Shown one piece after another: positions 1 to 12,895 of a stretch of 64,000 nt of DNA. Under the pieces are notes generated by a model. That model ran no database searches and was not told the origin of the DNA. It saw nothing but the letters and a program-made list of their open reading frames with translations. Source of the DNA: Branchiostoma floridae (taxonomy: Eukaryota; Chordata; Leptocardii; Amphioxiformes; Branchiostomatidae); NCBI RefSeq assembly GCF_000003815.2, contig NC_049979.1:31503281-31567280 (forward strand), in the 5' to 3' direction. Positions within the stretch are counted from its first letter, which is position 1. Each line of letters opens with the position of its first letter. Position numbers and translations under genes: made by a program.

Positions 1-2514
1 CTTCTTGAATGACCTGTGCATGCTTGAAATTTTATGTTTAGATAAGATTGTAGCCATGTTTTAAACAAGGCATATGTTAGGCAGGCTCAATGCTCGATAG
101 AAAAATGGGTAGAATTCCGTTTGGAAAGAAACGATTTATGCTCAAGATTTGCATGTCGTCGGAAATTTCATGTTTTCTATGGCGGGGTCGTCAACTTGCT
201 CGCGAACGAAACGTTACAGTCGACTAGTTTTTTTCACGTTTTGTGTACATCTTCATCTATAGGTTAAGAACCAAGACTTGAAGAAATGATATTAGGTTAG
301 AAGTAAGGATGTGGACATATTCTTAACATGGCGAATGTATTGATAAAATACGATGTGCTAAAACGTTTAATTAAAAGTAAGGTAACTCATGTCTGACTTA
401 GATAAACAGAATCAGAAACGAACTGCATTCTAGAATAAGAACCCTGGTTCTCTGTCACTTGGATTACTGTTCAAACAACAGTACAGTACGTCTTTATCTA
501 AAGGTTAAGAACCAAGACTTGAATAAATGATATTATGTTAAAATTAAGGATGTAGACATATCAAGGATCTAATTCGTGTCCAAGGAATTGGAATTCATTC
601 AGCATGACATTATACAGCGTGCAAATCGTTTTTTTTTTAAACATGGCGAATGTATTGCTGGAATACGATGTGCTAAAACGTAACTCATGTCTGAGTTAGA
701 TAAACAGAATCAGAAACGAACTGCGTTCTAGAATAAGAAACCACATCTGGTAATCTGTCACCTGGATTACTGTTCTCACAACAGTACAAACATCACGCGC
801 CCCCCCAAGTAACGCACAATATATGGAGCAGGTAGCAAGGTTTGTCCTAGGGTGTGATACTAAGACAGTACAACGGTGTTACATACATTATGCTATTGAC
901 TAGTGAATGAGAGAATCCAACACAGAACCTCTGCCTTATTGCGTAGGACACTAGACAGAGGATGGCCTAGAATAGCATTCCAGTAGAACAACAGTTGGTA
1001 CAGAAACGAACTGCATTCTAGAATAAGAACCCTGGTACTCTGTCACCTGGATTACTGTTTTCACAACAGTTCAAACATCACGCGCCCCCAAGTAACGCAC
1101 AATATATGGAGCAGGTAGCAAGGTTTGTCCTAGGATGTGATACTAAGATAGGCAGTGCAACAGTGTTACATACATTATGCTATTGACTAGTGAATGAGAG
1201 AATCCAACACAGAACCTCTGCCTCATTTCGTAGGACACTAGACACAGGAGTGCCCCAAAATGGTATAAACACACCTCCCAGTTAAACAACAGTCGGTACC
1301 AAAAATAATCAACAACAGCAAAACTCTATCAAACCGCCCAAAACTAAAACCAATGCTAAAAGGAAACGTTGCCTCTACCTTATGTCTCATGCAATACAAC
1401 AAACGACTGATGTCTGACATAAAAAACGTAGAAACTTATTTCTGCAGTATAAATCTGTATCTTATGTATTTCAGTGCGATTGTTTTGTAGTTTTTCTGTC
1501 AAAGGATATTGTATTGGTGTAAACCAACCCCCAAAATTACGCTGGGTACTATTATAACGCAACATAAAAACATTGTACTAGGGGTCTTCTCAAAATTGTC
1601 TTAAACACCGAAATACCTGAAGTGTATATACCTCAGGATTACTGATGCTGCTTTGGTACATCTCTTGAAATCGCATCGCGTGTTTTTTCTTGTGTTGCGT
1701 TATTATTGCATCTGGTGGAATTTAGGAAAGTTCACGTTGGTTCCAGTTAAACACCACAGGAGTGTAGCGTACAGAAATGTCAAGATACTTGTGGATACAA
1801 AAAAAGTCAATGTCGACGAGTCTGTTTCTAGATCTATTGAAAATGTTCCAATTTCTTGTTGAAAATAATAGGTAAATAGATAATAAATGGTGATAAAACA
1901 CTTTAGGAAACGTCAACTCTACTTTTCTTTACCCCTTAACGGGTGTTTGTGCTAAAACTTTATAATTGGAGATCAGAAACAAAATACACTTTTGTCCTGG
2001 ACCTCCGATTTGTGAGGTCTACTTAGAAACCCGTTTTATGCTTCAATATTAAGTTAATTTTTCACTGTCAACTGGTGGTCAAACTTACAGACGTGTTTGG
2101 AACAAAGCTTCAAAAATCCACACAAGACAGGTATGAGCTGCGCGCAACTTACACGAAGTCTTTGCAGAGTGCATCCAAACGTAGGCCAAGTGAATTTAAT
2201 GCCTTTTCATATCTATGCTAGGGCTAGCATGGTATTTGCAGTGACATTTCTTGCGTCTGTACACGTGCTTTGGTAAAGAGACAAGCGTATTGTCTGTTGT
2301 AGCAAACACAATATGGCATCGGTACCTTAGTGATGAAAGTAGCTAACAATACTTTTTCCAAAATAAGCCAAATACAATTCAAGAAAAAAATGAGAAAAGT
2401 ATCAGATTGCCTTTTGACAGTTTTAATTTATCAATATTTGACCTGGTTGTTCTAACATAAACTGTATTTTAAACGAACTACTCTGGAATACACTCCAACA
2501 GTGCGACACGGATA
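1..2514 (+). repeat. Module copy C0 (leading partial copy of a ~5x segmental duplication)
   Basis: No gene is recognised. The stretch around 2,070-2,200 (cttacagacgtgtttggaac, then a run of gcaacttacacgaag and gcagagtgcatccaaacg) reappears diverged at 5,035-5,120, 8,545-8,640 and 17,950-18,010. The stretch at 140-230 (catgttttctatggcggggt and cgcgaacgaaac) reappears at about 5,245, 8,765 and 18,190. The end of C0 (acgaactactctggaatac, 2,475) matches the ends of the later copies near 9,616 and 19,425. These alignments are by eye. The module has no protein signature, and only short ORFs of 60-70 codons occur. Confidence 0.6.
245..1300 (+). repeat. Three direct repeats containing a decayed LINE reverse-transcriptase tail
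   Basis: A block starting near 245 (ggttaagaaccaagacttga) recurs at 486. The segment cagaaacgaactgcattcta occurs at about 411, 711 and 1,002, and the last two copies stay aligned for about 300 bp (catcacgcgcccc, ggagcaggtagcaaggttt, gactagtgaatgagagaatc). Across frames the plus strand reads like LVLCHLDYC, then MEQVARFVLG, then ERIQHRT. These resemble the LxxLDYC, LQxxQNxAARxVLG and RIxxKT stations near the C-terminus of CR1/L2-type LINE proteins. Stops and frameshifts are frequent. Being a LINE relic is an inference; the repetition itself is directly visible. Confidence 0.45.
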
Positions 2515-5500
2515 CATCATTAGTGATTACCCCTGGTTACTGGCTGTTTCGGGTCTTAAAAGACCAGACAGCCCTACAAGGGTCAGTGATGTTATATATA
2601 CACACAGGCGACCCAGTCAAGGTTGATCAATCCCCGACTTGTGCCCAAGTGGCTTTGAAGTACCCCCGCCCCACCATACCCCCTCATCTGGCTTTCTATC
2701 ACAGGCTTTGCGTGTGTCGACCTTTCGTCAGTGATGACACGTCGTCAGTGGTGACCCCGGGGGCACTGGGCGTTTCGGGTCTTTAATCACCAGACAGCCT
2801 CACACGGGAGAAGAGCGAAGGTTGATCAATACCCCGAGTAGTTCCACGTGCCCTTTAAGCCCCCCGAACCACATCGCCTCTCCCCTCCTCTGGTTTTCCA
2901 CCACAAGCTCAGCGTACTTCAGCCTTTCCCGTTCATTGGCCTCTCTGATGGATAAAAAATGATCGGCGAGCAAAATGTCACCGCTGATTTAATGTGACAC
3001 CTTTTCTGATTTATTGGCGTCAGGTGTGCTTTTGTAGTGTTTTGAGTCCTTTGTGTACAGGACACGAAGTGTTTCCTAAATAGGTAAATGTAGTTACAAC
3101 ACCGCTCCGCGTGTTTAGTTCACTGGATATCCGCGGAGATTGGAAGTGTCATAGCTATAACTGCTAACGGTTTACTAACAAACGTTCTTCATGGCGTCGG
3201 TTGGTTCTGAGGAGTTCTGTCTCATCACGTTAGTGTTTGAAGTCACCACAGCTAGAATATCAACAAACAAAATGATTAGAACCTTAGAAGCATATCATGG
3301 CTTTACATTGAAGTGCACTTGTTCTATACTGTACTGTTTATTGTATCTAAAGCAAAACACCTAATATCTCCAGCTATGTAAGTCTGTACATCCCATGTAA
3401 CACACAGACGTGTTTATGTCCCTGCTGGCCTGATTCACAAGGTCATCAGTCGGTTCAAAAGGTCAGCATTGTTTTGTTTCCTTTACTTTAAGTCTTTTAT
3501 TTCTTATATGTATTTCATATATTTAAAAGTTGATACCAAACTATGAAAAAACTACTAGTATTATGTATGCATATGGAGGCTACTCCGAAATTCAACTTGG
3601 AGGAAAAGTGATAATCGGGAATTAAAAAAGCACCAAGTAAATTCAGGCCCGATAACAAAAGGAAAAAAAAAATATTGTATCAATCTAACTTTAGATTTCT
3701 TACCTAACGAAATATTTTCTACCGCATTCAAACATGTTAGAAACCTTTTTTAACCGCAAATGTATCATTTGTATTAGGTTCTAAACTGCAGTAACATATA
3801 TTCACCATTTGTTCTAACATAGGGGAATATTTTTGTATTTTGGCTTGGAAGAGGGCAATTCAGGAATCCCTGCCAAACACAAATTATACCTGTATACCTG
3901 TCCGACAGATCTCTACAAAAGAACAACCGGTGTTCATCTGTAAAAAAACAAGAAATATGAGAGGCAGACAGTAGAGGTCCACACCTAATGACATGGGGGA
4001 AGAGGGGGGGTGGGGGTGATCATGATTCAACATTGGACACGTGTTGAACATAACATAAATGTTTGACAATTGTTCTAAATGGTGATTTTCATACTGTATG
4101 AAACATGTTCAAACTTTTAATTTTCAATCAAACAATTTGAAACTATTTGACTGAAATATGCTTAATTGATAGAATAGGACGCTATGATAACATTTAAAAG
4201 ATAGACAGTGTCCTGATATGTTTAATGTCAGAGAAAAGGTATCGGTATGGAATAAAGACCCCAATAATCATGGGAATTTTATGGAATTTATGTTGGAAAA
4301 CACTCCCCCCCCTTTGTCATCCCCTTCATGTAATGAGCGTGAGAATGATCACATCACTTCAAGAATGAGTTACTTAGAGAGAAAAATCTACATGTAGAAT
4401 GTAGCTAGATGTTGCACCAAAAACTTGTTCAATTGCCAAGACAAAAATGACATTAATAAATGCTGTCATGAGACCGAATATAGTCGAAGTAAGAAAGCTG
4501 AAAAGTATCGGGTAGGTCTTGTTTCTGTTGCGCTAGGAAGTCAAGGAAATCAATTATGTAGATTTAATGATGCCATACCATGAAAAATAGAATATTTCAC
4601 TAATAATGAGATAAGATGCCATACATAACCTAACTTGCTGGCCTGGTTGTAATTGTTGTTTTACAAACTTAGCATTTTATTCAATTATAATGTGACTTTT
4701 CTCTCTGCGTCATGTGATATGGTATTATTGAACATCCAGTATAGGACCAAAGAGAGTGTAGCTAACAGAGATGTCAAAGTCAATCAACCTGTTTTTATTG
4801 GACATTTTTTAATCCCTTTCAACATATATTTGTTAAGCACTCTATAATAATGATAAATGGGCACTCACTGCAGAAAACCTCAAAACTACTTTTTCTTACC
4901 CCTTTATATGCTTAAACTATAATAGAAAATTCATCTCGTCCTCGTTCTTTACTTTGTAATGTCAAGGCAGAACCCCTTCTTACTTTATTCTTACGTTAAA
5001 TATTATTGGTTTACTTTGCCAACAGGTGGCAAAGCTTTTAAACATGTTAGGAACAAAGGTCAAAACACTTGCACAGGGATAAACTGCACGTAACTTATTC
5101 GCAGTACGTAGCCAAACGTAATAAAAATATTTTAGAAGAGACCGAATATAGTTCACACATGGCTGTCAGGTGAAGTCAAGTCAAAACCAATATTACTTCC
5201 ACATGTCTACTATCTAACTAGGTCAGAATATCGACTGATAGGCGATGTTTTCCGTGGCAAGGGTCGTCAGTTTGATCGTAAAAAGAAACTTTTAATCCAC
5301 TGGGTCTTTCTTTTATTATGGTATGGAGTATTGTGTACCAAATGATAGTTTTTTTTTTCATTCACCGTCTTCTTTGACCATTGAAACGACTTTCTGGCAT
5401 TATATGGCATTCGTATACGTTTCCCAACATTATTATACGATCTATACTATATATTCGCTCCTTTTACAGCTGCTTTGTATGGTTTGCTGTATGGTTGATG

Positions 5501-7266
5501 CGGGTGAATGTTATCCGTATAATTAAATCAACATGGCCTTAATGGTGTACTTCTTACACCAATCATTTTATATTGTCAAGTATATAAAAACATAGAATGG
5601 CGCAGACAAGACGAAGACGCGCTAAAATTTAAACATGCTAGCGCCACGTTCAAAAAAGAACAAAGTTAAACTTAAAAATGCATATCGACACATCCGTTGT
5701 GAATAATGGCAAATAGCAAGCACACGCACGCAAAGAGGTAAGTAAGCGAGGTCTTTAATGTCAAATACAACACGCACACGCACGCAAAAACGTACTGTAA
5801 GTAATAATCATCAGTAAGCATGGTGAATTTTAATAAATGAACAGAAATTGGAACAAATTGAATCAGGACGTTCCTACCTGCGCCAGAGAAACTCTACTGT
5901 CTACTCTAGTCTAAAAAAGATATAACGTTACTTTCTATAAATCGAATTTCTGCCATACAATAAAGTACGTGCTGTACATGTTGCATTCTTGCGTCTACGG
6001 TTGTTAGATGGACCAGTGTTATATTAAGTTGGCTATATTAGTTGGCTATACAATTTCTCTCTGGAGGAGAGCAAGTCGGCAACGTTATTCATAACAAGAA
6101 GAGAAGTGCCATGAAATCGTCGACATTCAAGGTAGGTAAACATAACCAACGTTAGTATACGTACTGTACGTAATTGTAATAATAATAGCATCGTAATGGC
6201 AGTCAAAATCCGACGCAAACTGGCCGATTTCGGCACAAAATCGCGCTAGTTGTCATAAAAAATCGTAAGGTTGAAAATGACACGGTCGTTATGTGTTCCA
6301 ATTTTGGGCGGTCGCGGTCGCGTTGGTCAGGTGGTCGTTGAGAAAAGGTCGCTTAATGCTTACGTCGATGGGAAAAAAAATCGGTACCGAGAAAAAGCGG
6401 TCGCTGAGAAGGCCAGTTGGTCGCTGAAAAGAGGTGGTCACTCGGGCAGGTTTGACTGTAGATGGATATACACAATTTCAACATCAATTAAGGTTCATAC
6501 TTTCTAACAGCGCAAATCATGGCACCAACTTTCATGTATTTAGGCCTCACTGGGTGGTCATGAATGAAGTAATTTAGCACTGTGGTACATTAAAGTGCAA
6601 GTGTCAAGTTTGGACCAAGAAATTCTGACTTAAGCACATACTTTTACGATTTGTAGTAGAAAGATTTCTACAAAGAAAGGATTTACAAAGCAGTAAGTGT
6701 TTAATAGAAGAAGTTGAGAATTGTGATGATTTCCCTCAGGAGGTGTACTCCTCTGAGTGATGCGGGTTGTTGACTCATGGTAGGTTTAGGTGTCATATTT
6801 GACCAAACTAACTTGTCACAATAGGCTAGTAGGTCTACATAATGATGTTTCCAAGGAGATCGTCGGGTATGTCAAGTTTTCTCTGCACTATTAATCGGGT
6901 CATTTACTAACATTTACAACCATTAAGACATTTACAATCATTTTGTTTTTTCTGCTTTCTGGTTCACCTAATACATTCTGAGCTCAAGAAAAGCCAAGAT
7001 CGATTAGAGATTTGTATCTAACGTTGTTCTGCACTCAAAGATGGAAGTTTGTCAATGATAACGGGATTAGATTAGATTCTATATCATAATTACTTCATCT
7101 CATGTGTTTATGTGTGGTGCGCCCATGTGTTATCTGTGGTATCACGAAGTGTAAGCCTTTAACATTTAAAGTCCTCACTATCTCACAGCTGACGAGGACA
7201 GAATGGATTCCCAAGGTACCATTGGTGTTTTGATAAAAGGAACTTCTCTAGAATAGACACATTGCG
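2515..7266 (+). repeat. Module copy C1
   Basis: The copy opens with a GC-richer box that is itself doubled (2,515-2,730 and 2,731-3,160): catcgtcagtgatgacc-like start, gacacgggcgacc, ggttgatcaatacccc, tccacgtg, a CCCC run, cagcgtacttcagcctttc, ggcgagcaaaatgtca, then gtgtacaggacacgaag. The module body follows with recognisable blocks at 3,180-3,300, 3,560-3,760, 5,035-5,300, 6,460-6,600 and 6,700-7,230, all with counterparts in C2 and C3. About 770 bp (5,690-6,462) have no counterpart in C2 and include a MITE end. No coding gene is visible; short ORFs here are not conserved between copies. Confidence 0.6.
6270..6462 (+). mobile_element. Right end of a pogo/Tigger-like TA MITE
   Basis: The segment ends with caggtttgactgTA (end of element 6,460-6,461, TA following), the same terminus as the complete element at 13,857-14,701. 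It is preceded by repeated ggtcgctgagaa/ggtggtc motifs typical of that family. The homologous place in module C2 (about 9,015-9,030) lacks this sequence, consistent with insertion into C1. I could not find a convincing left inverted repeat between 5,690 and 6,270, so the element is probably truncated or rearranged. The 78-codon ORF over this segment is judged fortuitous. Confidence 0.5.
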
Positions 7267-9667
7267 ACAAGGGCACATCGTCAGTGATGACCCCGCGGTC
7301 AATGGGCGTTTCGGGCCTTTAATCACCAGACGGCCTGACACGGGCGACCTAGCCGAGGTTGAGCAATACCCCGAGCAGTGTCCACGTGTCCTTTAAGCAC
7401 CCCCCCCCCCGAACCACATCCCCTCTCCCCTCCTCTGGTTTTCCACAACAAGCTCAGCGTACTTCAGCCTTTCCCGCTCACTGACCTCTCTACTGGCTCA
7501 AAATGGTCGGCGAGCAAAATGTCAGCGCTGACTTAATGTGACACATTTTGCTGATTTATTGGCGTCTGCCCCCAGGTGTGTTTTGTGGTACAGGACACGA
7601 AGCGTAACCTAATGAGCCGGTTAGCCTACGTTACCGCTCCGCGGTTTTTACTAGCAGTGTTTTTGAGGCCTGCGGAGAAAGGAAGTCTTATAGCTATAAC
7701 TGCTAACGTTTTTGTAAGAAACGTTTACAATGACGCCGGTTGGTTCTGAGGAATTCTGTCGTGCTGAGAGAGATGTTCCCTGGGACTGTTTCATTACGTC
7801 AGTGTTTGGAGACTAGACAAAAAAATGCTTAGAAACTTTGGAACATATCATAGCTTCACCATGACGCGTTTCTTCTCTTAGTAATTTTGTATACCTTAAA
7901 TAGTATACTAAACTGCGTTTATGTCTGCGCTGACCTGACTTAAAGGTGAATTCTCCGTTCAGAAAGACGGCATTGTTTTGTCAACTTCACATCCAATGTT
8001 ATTTTTCTCTTATACAATTTATATACCTTGCGTGATACGGGAAAAAATTAAAGGGAGTAAAATTTATTACCAAGGCAGAAAAAAATTGTAGGGGAAAGTA
8101 CTATGCATGTTCACCCAATGCTACTTCGAACTCAAGTCTGAAGGAAATAATAAGGATCGGACATCCCCCAAATCGTACACCCAGCAAAATAGTATGCTTG
8201 GATTACAAAAGATAAGTTAACTTGAGAAATAAGAGTCAGTTTTACGTCCCATTTTTGTTTTTTTTTGCATTCTGCTCAAACAGCTAAGGTCTACACCTAC
8301 TTATTTTATGAGCGCAATAAATCGAATTTACAACAGTGAAAACATGTACATGTCCTTAAATCGTTCTAAACAAAGAGATATTTGTAACATTTATCAACAT
8401 GCATATAAGTACCGAGATGTTCAATCTTCCCTTTTTAAATGTAAAAAAATTCATTTACGACCTTGTTCTTTAATTTGTCATATGCAGCCAAAACGTATGC
8501 TTAGGTAATTGTAATTTTGTTCTTCATCAACTGTCGGTCGAACTTTCAAACATGTTAAGAAAATATCAAAACATCCTCACTGCAGATATGAGCCGCACGC
8601 GAATTACACAAAGTATTCGCAGAATGTAGCCAAACGCAGTCAAAAAACCCTGAATCGAGACCGAATATCCCTCAAACTTGGCTGTTAGGTCATGTCAAGT
8701 CAAATCATTTATTGTTTCTCCACATGGGTGCTATTGACTAGTTCACAATGTCATTTGACAGGTCATGTTTTCTGCAGCAGGGGTGGTCATTTATTTTTTT
8801 CGTGAACGGAAAATCTAAGGCCACTGGGGTTTTCAAGTATTTCTGCGTTATGGTGTTCTTCTTACTCTTAATTTTTTTTTATTAAGGAAACAAAATAGCT
8901 AAAGGCAAGATGGAGACGGGCTTATATCCAAACGGACTTATATCTTATGCTATCGTCACCATTGGTCGAGGAAATAATTAAACTGAGGAATGTACATGGA
9001 CACATTAACGGGCAGATAACTATACACAATTGTAACATCGATTAATGGTCTTTTTTTCTAAGAACAAAATTTTTCACTCCCGCCACAAGCAGGCATTTCT
9101 GGGAGGACACAGATGAGGTAATTAAAGCTATGAGCTACATAGATGTGTGAAATGTTTAATTTGGACCATAGAATTTTCATCTTACGATTTGTAGTAGACT
9201 TGCAAAGAAATAGTCCTGAAAGTATTAAGTATGTAATAACACCGTCAGAAGGAGACGAGAAGAAGTAGAGAAATTAAGTGATGTTGTTTACTTATTCTAA
9301 AAGGGTGGCCTTGATATATGGTGCTTTCATGGTGGTACAGATTTCGTCAGTCAGATTTCATTTCTTTCAGACAGGAATTTACATGTTTTCGGTGCCCATT
9401 CGCCCGTCACAGATAAGAGTCAGTCAAGTCTTCTATCTTGTATCTGCAGAAAAGAAGGTATCGCTTTGTTTGTTCGGAATATAACACTTTCAGTACCTGA
9501 CGCGGTTATTGTCTTAACATTAGCTGTTTTTCCCGAAGGCAGGCTTGTATCTCATCCTTGCTATCCCACAGTTGACGACTGTTACAGCGCAGAGGACTTA
9601 ATACATTCTCCAGGTACCAGTGGTATTTTTAACGAACTACTTCAGAATATCCTCTAACCATGCCACA
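7267..9667 (+). repeat. Module copy C2 (shortest copy)
   Basis: It opens with the same box as C1 (7,267-7,640, ending caggacacgaagcg), continues through ggttggttctgaggaattct (7,737), the 8,095-8,260 block (tgaaggaaataataaggatc), the 8,548-8,860 block (gccaaacgcagtc, ggtcatgtcaagtcaaatca, cgtgaacggaaaatctaagg) and ends with aacgaactacttcagaatat (9,634). At about 2.4 kb it lacks the insertions seen in C1 and C3 and so approximates the minimal module. No gene is recognised. Confidence 0.6.
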
Positions 9668-10377
9668 AGGACATCCCATCACACATAACCCCGGGGTCAC
9701 TGGCTGTTCTGACAGCCTGACACGGGCGACCTAGCCGTGAGCCGAGTTTGCTCAATACCCCCAGTAGTGTCCACGTGGGCTTTCGGGTCTAAAGACCCCC
9801 CACCCCACCACCACCACATCCCCCTTCCCTACTCTGGCTTTCCATCACAACCTCAGTGTACGTCAGCCTTTTCGGCTCATTGGCGTCTAAATGTGTCAGA
9901 AAAGTTCGGCGAGCAAAATGTCATCACTGACTTTATGTGAGACATTTTCTGATTTATTGGCGTCTGGCTCCAGGTGTGCGTTTGTGGTGTTTTAATTTGA
10001 GTCCTTTGTGTACAGGACACGAAGCGAATCGTAATCAGGCTAAAATACCCGTCACGCGTGTTTTACTAATAGTGTTCTGGAGGTCTGCGGAGAGTAGAAG
10101 CCTTATAGCTTTAGCTGCTAACGTTTTGCCAATACAATCCTTGGGCATATACGTCTGTAACTCATCCCTACACCATGAATGTGAACTGCTAAACTGGGAG
10201 AAAAAGATAGAACGACTGAGAATTAGACTTTAAATCTGGAATGGTAGAAATCTAACTCTATTTTGAAAAGTTACTGTCTTTAAATCCCTTGCCCTTCTCA
10301 CACAAAAAAATCTATTACGTGTCTATGGTTTTTACTTAGCATTATGTGATAACAACGTAAGAAAAAATGTTGAATTT

Positions 10378-10668
10378 NNNNNNNNNNNNNNNNNNNNNNN
10401 NNNNNNNNNNNNNNNNNNNNNNNNNNNNNNNNNNNNNNNNNNNNNNNNNNNNNNNNNNNNNNNNNNNNNNNNNNNNNNNNNNNNNNNNNNNNNNNNNNNN
10501 NNNNNNNNNNNNNNNNNNNNNNNNNNNNNNNNNNNNNNNNNNNNNNNNNNNNNNNNNNNNNNNNNNNNNNNNNNNNNNNNNNNNNNNNNNNNNNNNNNNN
10601 NNNNNNNNNNNNNNNNNNNNNNNNNNNNNNNNNNNNNNNNNNNNNNNNNNNNNNNNNNNNNNNNNNNN
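10378..10668. other. Assembly gap (291 N)
   Basis: Unbroken run of N. ORFs spanning it are artefacts. Confidence 1.
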
Positions 10669-10669
10669 A

Positions 10670-10846
10670 TGCCACAAGATACACAAGATCACAGAAAAGA
10701 CTTGCGCTCAAAGAAGAAAAGAAGTCGGCAGTTACAGACCATATCGCCAGGAACAATTGCGTAATTGACTGGGAGGGGGCGAAGGTCATAGACAGGGAAG
10801 ACAATAGGCGGGCACGGTGGATTAAGGAGGCCATCTGGATAAGAAA
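10670..10846 (+). pseudogene. Penelope-like (GIY-YIG) retroelement C-terminal fragment
   Basis: Read from position 10,671, one frame is open for about 59 codons without a stop. It contains SAVTDHIARNN, CVIDWEGAKVIDRE and RRARWIKEAIWIRK. From memory this matches the tail that follows the GIY-YIG nuclease core in Penelope-like element proteins of marine invertebrates and fish: a conserved H in the A(V/I)xDH station and a basic, aromatic-rich RxWIxEAIxIR segment. The GIY-YIG core and reverse transcriptase would lie upstream, inside the gap. The fragment stops abruptly where the duplicated flank resumes. The absence of stops suggests it is younger than the surrounding LINE relics. Confidence 0.5.
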
Positions 10847-11039
10847 GTCAACTGGGAGAAAAGATAGAACGACTGAGAATTAGACTTTAAATCTGCAATG
10901 ATGGAAATCTAACTCTATTTGGAAAGTTACTGTCTTTATTCCCTTGCCCTTTCACAAAAAAATCTATAACGTGTCTATGGTTTTTACTTAGCCTTATGTG
11001 ATAAACAATGTAAAGAAAAAAATGTTTAATTTCCGGTGA

Positions 11040-12270
11040 ACAGTAAAAATGATAAGATTAAAAGATATACTGTTAGCCAAACTATTGAGTTTTGGGGGAA
11101 AAGGTCTTACAAACTTTGACCACCAAAAGAAAATATTTACTTGCATCCTGAATACAAAGATTAGTAACGAATGACAATGTCTAATGGAAGGCAATTGCTT
11201 TAACGTATAAAAAGTCCCTTGGTTCTGACAAATAACGGTTACATATAAATTTCACTTCTGATAAAGATGGTCCCGACATAAGCAAAATCCCCACATTTTA
11301 TAAACAGATAATATCATCCTTCCACTCTGCTGGTGGAGGAGGTAAGAGCAAACCCTCTTGTCTAAATGACATAATGGAAGAAATCATATGGTGTAACAAA
11401 AATGTAACGTCACAAGGTAAAACAGTATTCTTTCCAATCTGGATAAAAAAGGCATACTTTTAATAAAAGACATTTCCCCTAAGATCATTTGTCTAGAACA
11501 CTACCCTCAGCTTAACCTTAACACAAGACCAAATGGTATTATTGAATATATAACTCTGTTTCAAGCTCTACCTCCTACGTGAAAAAAAGCAATAAAAACC
11601 ATATAGACCCAATTCCGTAACAAAGATTAGAGCGTGACTGACGTACCCAATCTATACCTGATGGTAAAACAACAAAACAAATCAAAAGCAAGAACACCTG
11701 CAAATACTGTACTGTAATGTAAGGTAACCAATCTGCTGTAAAAGTGGCAATCCATATCTCCAACTGAAACGCTGGTATGGGAAAATACATTTAGATTATT
11801 AAGCCCACAGTCCTGTAAAGACACGAAGTTAGCTGAATTATACTACAAACTATTACGCTGGATATTTCCATGTGCGCATAATCTGCACAAATGAGGTATC
11901 AAAGATGAAACTGTATATATGATATATATGATACAACATGTACACTTTGTAGCAGTTGAAGCATAGAGGATTATGAACATATGTTCTTTAGATGTGAAAG
12001 ACTGTGTTACTTCTGGGAATAATTTAATACATATGCACCTATGCCTTACATAGAAATTAATTGTCAGGAGATTTTGGAAGAATTAATCTTGCAATAACTT
12101 CTATGGACCATAAAAATAGAACCTTTACTGTTACAGTGGCTAAAATGTCAATCTTTTAAACTTGGATCGGACATTGAAAAGACCCACACTTGTATATAAC
12201 TAACCCTTTAAATGTATTTGAAAAGGACTTCGAAGAACGGACGTACCATAGTAGACTGACAGCCAATGTA
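11040..12270 (+). mobile_element. L1/Tx1-like LINE relic (C-terminal ORF2 region), copy in C3
   Basis: The translation, interrupted by stops and frameshifts, shows stations typical of the region after the reverse transcriptase of L1/Tx1-type ORF2. There is a GGxGLTN..H..SLLASWI-like stretch (clearer in the C4 copy), then FYKQIISSF, then IMEEIIWCNKNVTSQGK, VFFPIWIKKAYF, and finally a CCHC-like cluster DTTCTLCSS...EDYEHMFFRCERL..FW near 11,930-12,020. The collinear copy at 20,215-21,470 shows the element was in place before the C3/C4 duplication. It is not functional. Confidence 0.65.
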
Positions 12271-12895
12271 GTTTTGGAATAAACCTTGCCTTTTTTAGAC
12301 TACTCCATGTGTAATCATAGTGTTATAACAGATTGTACATATTCCTAGGACTTAGACTCCCTCCCCAACATTTTGACAAATGTACTACATGTATCTGTCT
12401 TTTCTGTTAAACTACTCATGTACGGTATGATAAGTTAGTCATAGAATTCTTCCAGAAACACCAGTATATGTTATCCCTCCATGTGCAATACTACTGGACT
12501 GTAGAAAAACTAGTCACTTGTCTTAGTTTCTAAGTATTTGTATTTTTGATAAGAAAACAACAACTGTGCATTGTCCCATTACCACATTTATGTTTTAAAT
12601 GGGAAAAAGTGCCCGAATCAAGTATCATAAAACCACTACAATGTGTGGTTCTTTGTCTATTTATACTAAGCACTTCACACTCACGATGGTGTAAAATTGT
12701 GGACGATATCTGTACACATATTGCGTACGTAGAGACTCCATTATCACATCTGTAAACAGTGCTCCTGCCGGGCGACAGACGTCTTGTCTGTTGTAGTGGA
12801 CACAACACCAGCACTGCCCTAATGTGATGCAATTATGTCGTTTACGTCATATTTGAAACACAAGTTAAGTTTCAGGGCAGTAAACTATAGGTATA

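Larger units (their letters stand above)
10198..11030 (+). repeat. Direct duplication flanking an assembly gap and a Penelope-like fragment
   Basis: The segment starting ctgggagaaaaagatagaac at 10,194 and running to the N run is repeated from about 10,847 (actgggagaaaagatagaac) to 11,030 with scattered indels. C4 has only one copy (20,040-20,215). The two candidate explanations are un-merged contig ends or alleles, or a genuine duplication around an inserted retroelement. A target-site duplication of ~180 bp would be unusually long, so the assembly explanation is preferred. Confidence 0.6.

Noticed and set aside
6271-6507. 78-codon basic ORF
   Set aside because: It covers the end of a pogo/Tigger-like MITE, whose ggtcgct repeats create the apparent R/K-rich peptide.
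10298-10834. Long ORFs spanning 10.3-10.8 kb
   Set aside because: They consist mostly of undetermined residues from the N run.
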